64,000 nt of DNA, taken from Darksidea phi. Lineage: Eukaryota; Ascomycota; Dothideomycetes; Pleosporales; Lentitheciaceae. The stretch lies in assembly GCA_030770425.1 (NCBI GenBank), contig JASJFT010000115.1, forward strand, positions 62,001-126,000. Reading direction: 5' to 3'. Below are positions 9,795 to 19,460 of the stretch, one piece after another; within the stretch, counting starts at the first letter, position 1; each line of letters begins with the position of its first letter. The notes under the pieces were generated by a model. The model was not told where the DNA came from, did no database searches, and worked only from the letters and a program-made list of their open reading frames with translations. The position numbers and the translations under genes are program-made.

Positions 9795-9829
9795 TTATCA
9801 CAGTGAGTTATCACAGTGAATCACTGTAA
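9795..9829. promoter_or_regulatory. Repeated TTATCACAGTGA motif upstream of FMO gene
   Basis: TTATCACAGTGA occurs twice in tandem (9795-9806, 9808-9819) and is followed at once by the inverted core ATCACTGTAA. It lies about 100 bp upstream of the FMO start codon. Each copy contains TTATC, the complement of the GATA core, so binding by a GATA factor is possible (inference); it could also form a small hairpin. Confidence 0.5.
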
Positions 9830-9956
9830 GGGAAAGAAGTAAGAACTGCGGTTGATTGTAAAAGCTCTGTATGAGAGCAGCTTATATAGAACAGAATGAG
9901 GCGTAGCAGCCAGGCGTAATCATGTGATCTGATCTGGTATATAAGCTAGCCTGATA

Positions 9957-9958
<2 letters not shown>

Positions 9959-10026
<68 letters not shown>

Positions 10027-10158
10027 CGCGGGGCGGGGGGGCGGGGGGGGGGGGCGGGCGGCGGGGGGGGGGGGGGGGGAGGATTCCATCGGACGAGTCA
10101 TCGANNNNNNNNNNGTTTAATATCACTAACCCCCACCCCCCCCCCCCCCCCCCCCCCC
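9959..10158. other. Assembly gap: poly-G run, 10 Ns, poly-C run
   Basis: About 120 bases of nearly pure G (9959-10079), then 25 bases of ordinary sequence, ten Ns at 10105-10114 and a C run at about 10134-10158. This is the signature of a scaffold join or gap-fill artefact, not biological sequence. Linkage between the FMO side and the genes to the right depends on this join. Confidence 0.95.
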
Positions 10159-10520
10159 ACCCTAAAAGGATAGTAAAAGGGTATAAAATAATAAAAAAAC
10201 AAGTAAAAAGAGTATAAGGCTTTAAGCTATATCTAATTAAATAGTCTATAATAGCTATAAGGGATTAGGTTAAGGATTACTCGACGCTTTCTTACCCCCT
10301 CTAAAGTAGTAAATTAGGAGTAATAAATTAAAAAGAAAGTAAAAAGATAGTTACTTTATCCGGGAGCTAACTCTAGGTAAAAAATAAGAATCTACTTATA
10401 CTAAAATATTCGTATATATTTTAAAGGAGCTACTTTAATATACTAAGTTTCTTTTATTTTTTAAATATATAATATACTTAAAGATATTTAAATATAGAAT
10501 AATACTACATAGATATACAG
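10159..10520. repeat. AT-rich, RIP-like degenerate DNA
   Basis: About 360 bp dominated by A/T (ataataaaaaaacaag, tttaaatatataatatac) with CpA-poor composition. It borders the gap and ends abruptly beside the 3' end of a gene at 10621. No frame or motif is seen; read as a RIP-eroded transposon remnant. Confidence 0.6.
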
Positions 10521-10620
10521 TGGACTTAATGGTCTTGGAAAGGGTCGAATGGCGTTGCCACGGGATTTCTGCGGAAGATCTTTTGAAGCTTATGGGAGAT
10601 GCGCTGGAGTTTGGTTTGTT

Positions 10621-12435
10621 CTATGACAAATTAGTAAACTCTTCGTATTGGAAAGGGAATCGGATAGACCGACCAGCTCTGCGAGCAGCTTTCACGCTCG
10701 CGCGTGCGCATTCAATGTCCGCAACGCGCTGGTCCTCAAGCCTCTCAAACTCGCACAACTCCTCCTTCAACCGCCCCAGAACAACTCCCTCAGCTTGGGC
10801 ATCTCCAGCAAACTGTGCATCGTACTGCGGATGCAGTACCACAACCCCCGGAATCTCACTGCTATCCATACCGCTCTCCAACACCCGTGCATACAAGAAC
10901 CGTCCAAACTCCTCAGCATCCATGTGCGGCTGGCATGGTAGGTAGAAGTAAGTGCCGCGGATGTTCTTGAATAGGCCGTAGTCGCTGATCTCGCCGGCGT
11001 CGAAGCGCGCCTGCATGTCGAGAAGGAGTTTGGCACGGAGAAGCATGCGCTGCTCGGTGAACAGTAGATCGCGCTTGTATTCGGTGAGATGTGGCGGCGT
11101 GCTGATGTGTTCGTGGTATGTGCATGCATATGCGTTGTAGTAATCTAGAAGTTTTCCGCGCGCGTCGGCGTAGTAGACGCCTTTCCAGATGGACGATGGT
11201 ACCGGGTAGATGGCTGCTTCTATGAGATGCCGAAGCGCGGCGACGCGAGCAGGTCCTGCGCGCAGCGGTATGCAGAAGAATGTCGAGTGGAAGGATGTCT
11301 GCGGGGCTTTGGGTTTACCCATAGATCCAGGGCCACCGAGGAACTCATTCACTGTTAGGGTAAGGCGTCTCACTTTGTTGGCGAAGGAGCGCGATATGAG
11401 GTCTTCGTGGACGAGGCCGTCGAGGAGCACAAAAACTGTATCTGGAGAACGGACGTGTTGCTTCTCGACGGGGAAGAGGGAGGTTTTGAGGACTTCGCAG
11501 TCGTCGGCGTGGAGTAACCTGCGCTTCTCAAGCTTATCGAGATGACGGGTTAGAGTGACGCGGGTTATCCAGTCCTTTTCTACGCATCCTAGCTGACTGG
11601 CTTGGAACTGGAAGCCGTTGGATTCGAAGAGAGGGTCGAAGAAGTAGTCTACGTTACGAGCAACAAGCTTTTGCACGTCTTCGATCGCTACAATGGTGGA
11701 TATGGCTTTCGGGCAGCGGTATAGTGCGGCGTTGTAAGCTAGAGTTTGCATCACTTCGCGGAGCTTGGGTGCGGTGGAGACAGGGACAGAGGTGGAGACG
11801 ACGCGGGCATGAGCGACTTTCTTGGGGTGTGGCGGCTGGGATGAGTGGAAATCCGGGTTACTCTGAAAAGTCTTGAAGGGTGTGGTGATCCTGGTCCTGA
11901 TCTTGCTGGATTTCAGGGTTTGTAGGCCAATGTTGCTATATTGGGGCTTGGTTGCGATGAGGTCATTGACGGCAAGGCCAGCAGCACCTTTTGAGATGGT
12001 GGAGGCAGGGGTGATATGGCTATTGATGGCCTTAATCCCATCGGCGACATGAACAAACGCATTTTCCTTCGTGATCACGGGAGTCATCGGAGGTGAGGCA
12101 GCGTTCTGGTTCCGATTAGTCAGTGTGTTAACCCCTATGCGCGAACAGCGAATGCTCACCTGCTTGGTAGAGTCCGAGCTAATGTAGCCAGAATCTTTGG
12201 TCGAAGCAAGATAATGATCAGCGTTCACAGTGACAGTCCTGACACCATCACCGCGGCGGAGGCTGAACGCCTTGCCGAACTTGTGTTTCACGCGGTCAAG
12301 CCTGCTGAGCGACGTCTTGGATCCATGACTGCCGGTAATTGACGGTGAGGTCACGTTGTCTTGCGGAGTAATTGGCTTGACGACTGCGGTGGACGTGTTG
12401 GAAGAGCGGCGATGGAAGATACGCGTGAAACCCAT
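10621..12435 (-). CDS. Hypothetical protein, conserved-looking C-terminal half
   Basis: The open frame from ATG 12435 (MGFTRIFHRRSS) encodes up to 604 residues. The first 220 are Ser/Thr-rich and probably disordered. From about 225 to the end the sequence is globular in character and rich in W, Y and F, with blocks such as DYFFDPLFESNG, FHSTFFCIP and FKNIRGTYFYLP; no family is recognised. A 54-bp in-frame segment at 12106-12159 has a perfect donor (GTGAGC), a cactgac branch and a CAG acceptor. It is probably an intron, giving 586 residues. No signal peptide or membrane segment. The 3' end abuts AT-rich repeat DNA. Confidence 0.7.
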   Translation of the reverse strand: MGFTRIFHRRSSNTSTAVVKPITPQDNVTSPSITGSHGSKTSLSRLDRVKHKFGKAFSLRRGDGVRTVTVNADHYLASTKDSGYISSDSTKQVSIRCSRIGVNTLTNRNQNAASPPMTPVITKENAFVHVADGIKAINSHITPASTISKGAAGLAVNDLIATKPQYSNIGLQTLKSSKIRTRITTPFKTFQSNPDFHSSQPPHPKKVAHARVVSTSVPVSTAPKLREVMQTLAYNAALYRCPKAISTIVAIEDVQKLVARNVDYFFDPLFESNGFQFQASQLGCVEKDWITRVTLTRHLDKLEKRRLLHADDCEVLKTSLFPVEKQHVRSPDTVFVLLDGLVHEDLISRSFANKVRRLTLTVNEFLGGPGSMGKPKAPQTSFHSTFFCIPLRAGPARVAALRHLIEAAIYPVPSSIWKGVYYADARGKLLDYYNAYACTYHEHISTPPHLTEYKRDLLFTEQRMLLRAKLLLDMQARFDAGEISDYGLFKNIRGTYFYLPCQPHMDAEEFGRFLYARVLESGMDSSEIPGVVVLHPQYDAQFAGDAQAEGVVLGRLKEELCEFERLEDQRVADIECARASVKAARRAGRSIRFPFQYEEFTNLS

Positions 12436-13396
12436 GGCGAGTATGTGTTCCTGCGACGAGTCTCGGTAGTAGAAAAGAGAGACACAGGAGAGAGGCGGTA
12501 CGTTGGTAAAGGGATTGGTGTGTTAACACTCGTGAATTTGCAGTTTGGAGAGCAAGGTCGCTGGTCGTGTTGAGTGTCAAGTGTAGGGTTAAAAGAGAAG
12601 CTGGAACTGGTGTGGGACAAGTATACAAAAAACGTGTGGAGCGCAATTATGTGAGGCCGATCCGAGTCGCGAGAGTGACGAAGAGCGTTTGCAGGGCAAC
12701 GCGGGTTTGGAAGTTGCTTCGGTGAAAGAGTTGGTGTGGTCCGGTATGATGCGGTGTGATCGGCGGCATTGAGAAATCGGTCGATGGCATTTAGGCCATA
12801 TAAGTATGAAAAGCCCCTAAAATGGCCTTTCAACAACTGAGCAGTGTTGTTGAGAACACATACGATGGTAACTGGCAACGTTCATTCAGCGGGGGGCATA
12901 AATGCGGAGATACGACACTTCTCCACCCCACTATCAATAACGAAGTTGAAAATATGTATACCAATACTATGATTTCATTTTACAGGACAGATGTGAGCGT
13001 CAAGAACTGAGGGCAAATCTAAGTATCGGGCCTGTGTGTTCTTCAATCTGAATCGATGCCAGAAATCTGAGAACGATAACGTACCAATCTCCGCACTATC
13101 CGTCATAATCTGAGTGTCAGAACAGGATACATCTATTACACATCTCCATTAAGACAAGCGTACATAATACCAAGTTTTCCTGCGAAGGACGCACCATTCT
13201 AGGACTCGACGCAACACTAAGAAGTTGTAAAGATGGTCTACAAGCTACGGATGATGATATTCCAATTTCAAAACCCACGCTCATGACTAATAGAAGATAA
13301 AAGCGATCCGATAATAATGCCCATACCATCACTACTCCGCTTCGAGAACGCCCCCAAGGAAACCGTAGCACATGCCCAAATCGAAGAGTTGCTGGG
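12436..13396. other. Upstream region and 3' intergenic space
   Basis: Sequence 5' of the hypothetical gene, pyrimidine-rich on its coding strand near 12480-12650 as in fungal promoters. Beyond 12820 lies AT-richer intergenic DNA up to the UBC6 stop. No gene, RNA or repeat is supported. Confidence 0.4.
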
Positions 13397-14361
13397 TTAG
13401 GAAGCAAACTTCTTCAACACTAAGAAGACCAACGCAGCACTAATGCCATATATGCACGTGTCGATCCAGGCGAGCGATCGATCAGGACTCTGGCGCACGG
13501 TCTGCTGGACTACGGGCGCAGGAACTGTCCTCGTAGGTCGGGGTGCTGGTGCCGGTGCATTCGCCGGAGTAGAAGAGATCACGTTTGCGACAGGTGCAAC
13601 GGGCGCAGAAGCTGATGCCACTGGTACATCCACAGGCTTCCCCGTCGTCCTATCTCCGGCCCTCTTCTCCTGCTCCGGTTTCTTCCCCAGCTCATCCCGA
13701 TACGTCAACCTCAATTCTTCCGGTACAACTTCCTCTTTACGCTTGCCGTTCTTCTTGTCCAACTCCTTAACCATCTCCTCCCTCTCCCCCAGAATCTCCT
13801 TGTTCGTCTTTCCACAAGTCCCACACCTCCACGCACCACCCTCCCCCGCCATCCTCTCTCTAGCCTCCTTTCCCACCTCCAGCCCACCCAGCTGACCCTT
13901 TGCATCCGTATCCATAAAGCTCCTTATTGCCACGAGCGCTGTGCGAACCCCCCAAGCCGGTTGCCACGTCTCCTCATGATGTCCACTTATCGATAAGCAA
14001 ATCTCGCGATTAACTTCGAAGCGACCGGTGGGTGTGAGAAAGCGGAACGACGGTGGTCGAAGAGGGTATTGTGGTGGGAGCACTATACGACCGTGGTATA
14101 TGCCGTTTGCGTACGGTGAGGGCGCGGGAGGGCCACGGAGTGTGAAGTGCCATTCAAAGAGGTTGTCTTCTAGAGGTTCGGCATGGTAGTCTGGGGAGGG
14201 TTGGGAGGCGAGTTCTGAGGCTTCTTTGACTGCGATGAAATCAGCATGGGGAGAGAGGATCGCTAGCAGGTGCATAACCTCGCGGCGGAGGAGGGCGGGG
14301 ACGACTTACGGATGCGCTTTATTGTGGGGTTCTTGGTGTTGAACTGTCCACGCGTAGACAT
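13397..14361 (-). CDS. UBC6: Ubiquitin-conjugating enzyme E2 of the ER membrane (UBC6/UBE2J)
   Basis: Two exons, 14310-14361 and 13397-14229, over an 80-bp intron encode 294 residues starting MSTRGQFNTKNPTIKRIL. The E2 fold covers about 5-120 with the catalytic Cys95 in REICLSISGHH, and the Ubc6-class replacement of the usual HPN motif (FLTPTGRFE). A charged linker contains a CxxC pair (CGTCGK), followed by a proline/alanine-rich spacer and a C-terminal hydrophobic anchor (about 268-288), as expected for a tail-anchored ER enzyme. In yeast and animals this class works in ER-associated degradation with Doa10/Hrd1-type ligases. The CxxC insert is not a standard yeast Ubc6 feature that I recall. 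Confidence 0.93.
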
Positions 14362-14803
14362 GATGACCGATCCAAGCGAAAATAATGTGTGAAAGCGAGT
14401 GTATGCCTAGAGAGGCTTGCCGGAGTAGGGAGAGCTTCCAGGTTGGTGATTGTTTCTGGGGCTGAATGGTTGACGTTGCGACTTCGGTTGTGGTAGAAAT
14501 GCCCCGCCGTAGCCAGCCGCATTTACATGTGCGTCCTCGTGTTTGTCACTGCATGACATCAACACGTGACTTCATACTGCATTTTACACGCACTGCAGTG
14601 GTTTGAAGGGTAATACATTCCCACCAAACGGAAAGATAGTGATAGTATAAGACCAATCTACTGGGTATTGTCCGCCATATTACACAAAGACGCTCACATA
14701 AACTCCTTGTTGCCACGTTTAAGCGCCAACACAAGCACCACCTGCGACCGAACAAACATGCGATGTCCCTACGCTAGTTATGCCTCACACAAACAAACAT
14801 CCA
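14362..14803. other. Intergenic region
   Basis: About 440 bp between the UBC6 start and the heme oxygenase stop; the two genes are in tandem on the minus strand. Nothing beyond promoter-like pyrimidine tracts is seen. Confidence 0.4.
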
Positions 14804-15905
14804 CTAATACCCAAAACGCAGCAGCGCTACACATGCTAAACATCCCAGGGCAACAAGTGTACCAGTGACTCCGGGACGGTGCAACCACGTGCCAGCTGCC
14901 TTGGTGGTGACCGGCGTGACTTTGAATGGCTGATCACTAGACCCTTCCGCCTGATGTCGGTGCGCCGCATTGAACTGCCTCAGTTTCTCGAGGTCGGTGC
15001 CTAGTTTCTGATCAAGCTCCTCGACAAGGCTAGCACTGAGTCTGAAAATGGTCTTCGCTTCTTCGATGATGTCGACTCGCTCGTCGAGCGTCAAAAGTGT
15101 TTCGGCAGCCTGAAGACGCGCTTTGAAGGCTTCCTTAATGTCAAGCCCGTCGTGCTGACCAGGAAAAGACCAGAAGGAAAGGCCCTGATCTTCTAATCGG
15201 ACAGCCTCCTTGTCTGCCCTCGAAGCGTCGCTTTCAGACCCCACGTTCCAAAACTCGTTCCCGGCTTTGAGTAGCTCGGCCCGTATGTAGCGCCCACCAG
15301 AGAAAACAGCCATGTAGTAGCACCAAGCGTATGCCACCAGAACATGCGGTTTGTTTCCTACTCTTCTTCGGATGTGCATGCAGAATTCAGCGACTTTGTC
15401 CCCTGGATATTGAGCCAACAAGACTTCGAAGTCTGTCGGATGCAGACCCGTCAAGAACTCCAAATCTCTTTTCAACCTCCCAGATCGAGCCAACCCCTTC
15501 GGCCGCAGCTTTTGTAGGAAAGCGATGATGTGTGGCGAAGGCGGCGACGTGAACAACTCGGGTTCAGAGTACGGGTTGACGAGGAGAAACGAGAGTAGGG
15601 GAGATGTTGGTGGCGAGGCAGCCGGACCGGGCGAGGTGGGAGGTAACAGGTCCGCCCATAGCGATTCGAATGTAAGGTAAATGTGCGCGAAATGGAGGAG
15701 GCCGGTTGTATAGAGGGTAGGATCGGTGGCAACCGGCGGGAGGGCGAGAGGAAGCCGTGTAGTTATGAGCCTATTAAGTTCTGTGTGCAGTGCTCTGTTC
15801 TTCTTATGAGCAGCGCAACCAACGTAGAAGTGGCAGAGGGCGGTACCTAGTCGCAATATTGATTTCGCCGGGAAGGGAACCGATGGCAACGCTATCTTTC
15901 GCCAT
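14804..15905 (-). CDS. Heme oxygenase-like protein with C-terminal membrane anchor
   Basis: Exons 15847-15905 and 14804-15794 over a 52-bp intron give 349 residues. The ATG is in a short first exon; splicing joins INIATR to ALHTELNRLI, which continues the family start. His23 in ALHTE is the expected proximal heme ligand. AYAWCYYMAVFSGGRYIR resembles the distal helix with its glycine pair. A C-terminal hydrophobic segment (about 328-346, TGTLVALGCLACVALL) would anchor the protein in the ER or another membrane, as for HO-1 and yeast Hmx1. The expected reaction is oxidation of heme to biliverdin, iron and CO. About 40 residues (SPGPAASPPTSP) form a species-variable loop. Function is inferred from family similarity recognised by eye. 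Confidence 0.82.
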
Positions 15906-16978
15906 GCTACACAGGATGCGCTGGCTACAGTTCGAGGGGTGGCGGCGTAGTTATATATACTAGTAAGGGAAACACAGGACTAGGCGTCGGCGGGCTACGT
16001 AAGTACAAAAGCGCACCAGGCAGCATCTTTTGAGCACCCGACGGTAGTCTCAGTGCAAGCCTCAGCCTAGACACCTTAAATGCACGGGGCGGTTACCGCA
16101 GCCCGGTGCTGCCGTAGTCACAATCGCAGTCGATAAACGTGGGTTCGCCATTGGAGTGGGATGCAGATCGACGTGATGGCCGCGGATGATGAAATGTCGC
16201 CTTACTTCCGAAGCGTGAGACGCTAGATGCGCGCGTGCAGGAGGTATCTCAGGCGCAACCAAATGCGTCATCAAGGATGAGGGTGGCATTCGACAATGGC
16301 GTGTCAGGCGGAATAAACTGTGATCTGCGGGGCGATGATGTCACGTGTGGGGTGCTAAATTGGGAGCTTCTGCTGGCCCGACGACGGTTCCCCTCCACCA
16401 TCATCCAGAGCGACTGAACATCCAACGCACACCAGTCTTCGGTGTCTGGTCGAAAGGTATTGACGGGGAACCAATCTGCAAACCTAATGAGGATATGTGA
16501 ATAAAATAATAGCTGATAAGGCGCACCCGTGTAAGTAGCGGCATACGGTCTGGCGGACGTACGAGAAAGCCCGTAACGTATTGTCCATGTCCAGCTTTGG
16601 GTACAAGAGTAGCAGAGCGATGCCTCCTTTAGCGTCACCGTAAGTGTTGGGGGCTACAAAGTACCAAGCTGGTTATCGAGGCCAATCAGTCCGACCAACC
16701 AGCACATTGTCAACTAGACTTTGTGCGACATTATGGTTAGTTCGCAGGGCTCCTCGAGCTTCCAGCGGTGACTAACAGTCCGACCCGAAGGCTCCAGTCC
16801 AAATAAGAAGTCGCGTCTGCGATCCCATGACCCCTGCGTTTGGCCCGACGACAATTTAAGACTCGGAGGCGCATCCTCAACCCTCAATGAATGAAAGACT
16901 CGCGACCCCAGCAATTACTTCCACCGCAAGCAACCTCGACACCTCTTCTCTCAACAAACGGACCTCGCAACGACCGAC
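15906..16978. other. Intergenic, about 1.07 kb between divergent genes
   Basis: This is the shared upstream region of the heme oxygenase gene (minus) and the hypothetical gene at 16979 (plus). A TATA-like ttatatata lies at 15951-15959. A minus-strand frame of 129 codons at 16249-16638 is not convincing as a gene. No repeat or RNA is identified. Confidence 0.4.
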
Positions 16979-17746
16979 ATGAGCCCTCACTTGCACCGGG
17001 AACCAACGACCAGTCCGTATCAAGTACCGGGTCGGCAGACGCCTATTCCACCGTCTTTGAGGCCAGGGCGCAATACAGGGAGAAGGGTGTCCTTTGCTTC
17101 CCCTCCAGTGCAGGCTATGCATGGCGGGCCCGTGTACCCGCCTCCGGAGCACGATGTACCGCATAGACATCGCGTACGTTCGGCTTCAGTATCCAACACT
17201 GAGCTACACTTCAACGACCCAGGCTCTTCTTATGCCCCTACGCCGCAATACCCCACACACTCAACGCTAGCAGACGCGCACCGGCCAGCTTCCTCGCCGC
17301 AGCAAGACGCACCGCCGCGCCCGCCTAAACGACCCGATTTTCTCATCATCGGCCTCTTCGCCCTCCGCCTTGCGAAGAAGCTCATCCGCTCCCTTGGTAA
17401 ATATCCTGAGCGCGATGGTGACATCGCCTGGATCAACAAATTCCTTGCACCCTACACACGTCGCGACACCCTAGCCCAGATTACTGGTGATCGCATTGAT
17501 GATTACGTCACCATGTACCCAGCTATCGTTGCGCGCTTCATAAAGCAGCCCCGGTACCCCTTCGCTTTCACCGAGTTAAACCCTGACCGGAGGATTATGG
17601 ATCGGAGGTTAACAGATCAAGAGTGTATTGACATTGTGAACTTTGCGGATGCGGCTAGTGAATGGGGATCCACTGTCAAGCTTCCAGGGATGGAGGCGGA
17701 GCGGATTGAGAGGTTGAGTGAGAGGAGGCGGATGGCACACTATTGA
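16979..17746 (+). CDS. Hypothetical protein with proline-rich N-terminus
   Basis: 255 residues from ATG 16979. Residues 1-118 are Pro/Ser/His-rich and probably disordered. Residues about 119-255 are folded in character: a hydrophobic helix (DFLIIGLFALRLAKKL), then a charged region with DYVTMYPAIVARFI and a Glu/Arg-rich end. No family is recognised; the weak hydrophobic stretch is too polar at its ends to call a membrane helix with confidence. Codon usage is even and the stop is followed by normal intergenic DNA. Confidence 0.6.
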   Translation: MSPHLHREPTTSPYQVPGRQTPIPPSLRPGRNTGRRVSFASPPVQAMHGGPVYPPPEHDVPHRHRVRSASVSNTELHFNDPGSSYAPTPQYPTHSTLADAHRPASSPQQDAPPRPPKRPDFLIIGLFALRLAKKLIRSLGKYPERDGDIAWINKFLAPYTRRDTLAQITGDRIDDYVTMYPAIVARFIKQPRYPFAFTELNPDRRIMDRRLTDQECIDIVNFADAASEWGSTVKLPGMEAERIERLSERRRMAHY

Positions 17747-17997
17747 TCGAGAGCGTCTCGATCATCTGTATGAAATGGTCTGCTGTTCTCTTCGCGGCCA
17801 TCTCCAATCTAGTACTCCGACTGGCAGGAAGCCATTAGAATCGATGTGCAATAAGGTATGAAGCCTTCTAGCAAACTCCAAAGTGGAACATCTTAGTTGA
17901 AAGTGACCGTGTTGTGCTGCTTTGTATCCCAGCACTTTGGAGCTGCTGGAGCACTTGGACTGTGCTATTGTCAAGTACGTGGTTCTTGATGCTGTCT

Positions 17998-18174
17998 GCA
18001 CTATTGTATTTGTTTTGGATTTGCACATTGGGAGTTTCTTTTGTAAGGTCCACACGAAAAACAGTAGGAGTTTGTACACAGTAGAGGTGCTATACCCACA
18101 CCTTATGCACGATAATAGAGCTGTAGAGCTATATACAGTTCTGCCGATCGTGAGGGATGCATGCACTATTGTAT
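17998..18174 (+). repeat. Dispersed short repeat, copy 1, with possible target duplication
   Basis: A roughly 140-bp core containing ttttgtaaggtcc and ataatagag is shared with reverse-strand copies near 28985-29150 and 57665-57760. Here it is flanked by two copies of gcactattgtat (17998-18009 and 18163-18174), which could be a target-site duplication. No terminal inverted repeat was found by eye. Probably a MITE- or SINE-like non-autonomous element. Confidence 0.6.
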
Positions 18175-18335
18175 ATAAGTAACTCACTTCCAAATAACTT
18201 AAAATGCCCCAGAGTTGTTGTACTTCATAACTCTCTTTTAGTAGTGGGATTCGCGGTAGATTTTTCCGGTCAGTGGTCACATACACGCGCGTTCAACCAC
18301 AGTCAATACCATATCTTTCATAGGTGTATTGTACC

Positions 18336-18802
18336 ATGGCTGCCGCCGAACTCAAGCCCATAACGGTCTACTGGCGTCGTATGTGACCCATGGCCTTGTT
18401 CTAACGGTTTTTTCGTATCCAGTGCGCTAACCGCTGTGCTTGAACATAGCCCAGGTCCCCAACCCCCAAAGGTACGATGCGCGCAGCAACACGAAGGCGA
18501 AGCGAGAAGCTAAAGTACAACTAGTTGGTCATTATCCTTGAGGAGCTTAACCTGCCGTACAAAGGCGTCTTTGTTGAGCATGACGATCTCAAGACGCCCA
18601 AGTTTGAGGCCGTCAACCCCAATGGCCGTGTTCCTGGTACGTGGCCCCTCAGATGCTAATGCTGCCAGCTATCCACGATCCTAACACCAACATCACGCTC
18701 TGGGAGTCCGGCGCCATCATCACCTACTCGATCGACCAGTACGACAAGGACAAGAAGCCTACCTACGACACCCTGAATGAGAAGTACCAGCTGTTGCAGT
18801 GG
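18336..18802 (+). pseudogene. Glutathione S-transferase (Ure2/Gtt-like), truncated
   Basis: The start MAAAELKPITVYWR (18336-18378), a second short exon ending PPK, a third with VIILEELNLPY and FEAVNPNGRVP, and a fourth with HDPNTNITLWESGAIITY can be joined over short introns. Together they make the thioredoxin-fold half of a Ure2-like glutathione transferase, including the glutathione-contacting E-S pair in WESGAI. After YQLLQW at 18802 the sequence no longer matches the family; the frame ends 16 codons later. The whole helical C-terminal domain is missing, so this is a truncated pseudogene cut at about 18803. Confidence 0.75.
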
Positions 18803-18839
18803 CCCAAGACAAGACGGCAGCAGTGCAACGCAAGCGTGA

Positions 18840-19211
18840 GTGGGTAGCGGCCCGGGTCGCACAAGCCGAAACTTACACGGGGAGGAAAGAGCGGCGGCGA
18901 GAGAGCGGACCTTGGAAGCCCGCCGCTTAGGACCTCCAGATAAGGAAACCGAAATCCGCGCGCAGTGGGACCAGTTCACGTTCTGGGTAGAGCGCAAGAA
19001 AAAGCGGTTTCCAAAGGCTACTTCAGTCGACCAGCTCCTGCGGTGTGATTATAAAGAGAAGGTACCGTCTGACGAGGTGGAGGAGCTGGTTGAGCAGACC
19101 ATGCGCAGATGGAAATCGCTTGAGCGAGCTGTGGGAGGGATTGTGTCATGGGCCTTGTTGTCAGGTGTAGGTCAAGAAGGAAGATGGAGTCGTTTAGGAG
19201 ATGCCCGGTAG
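18840..19211 (+). other. ORF fragment beyond the GST breakpoint
   Basis: An open frame of 123 codons without an ATG at its start. It is rich in charged residues (KETEIRAQWDQFTFWVERKKKRF, shortened here to KETEIRAQWDQF) and protein-like in the middle. It follows immediately after the GST break and may be the remnant of an unrelated gene brought in by the rearrangement. No family is recognised. Confidence 0.3.
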
Positions 19212-19460
19212 ATTGTGCTTGCCTTTTTTCAGGTTGATTGGGGAGCACTGGAGTTTTGGGGGGCCTACGGTCTTTGCTGAAACACTTGCTTAGCCGAATT
19301 ACAGTGTCTTGATACCAGTCTGGACACACTTTACAGGCGATAGCGTTAACAAAATTTGAGTATAGTACTGTACTTCTATGCTGCTGCCAATCCGTCCGCT
19401 CTTCAACATATGTTCGATGGACACTACCCGGCGCCATCAATCCCCAGTATGTATTAACCC

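Noticed and set aside
9920..10126. Proline-rich ORF over the poly-G run
   Set aside because: Translation of an assembly artefact that includes Ns.
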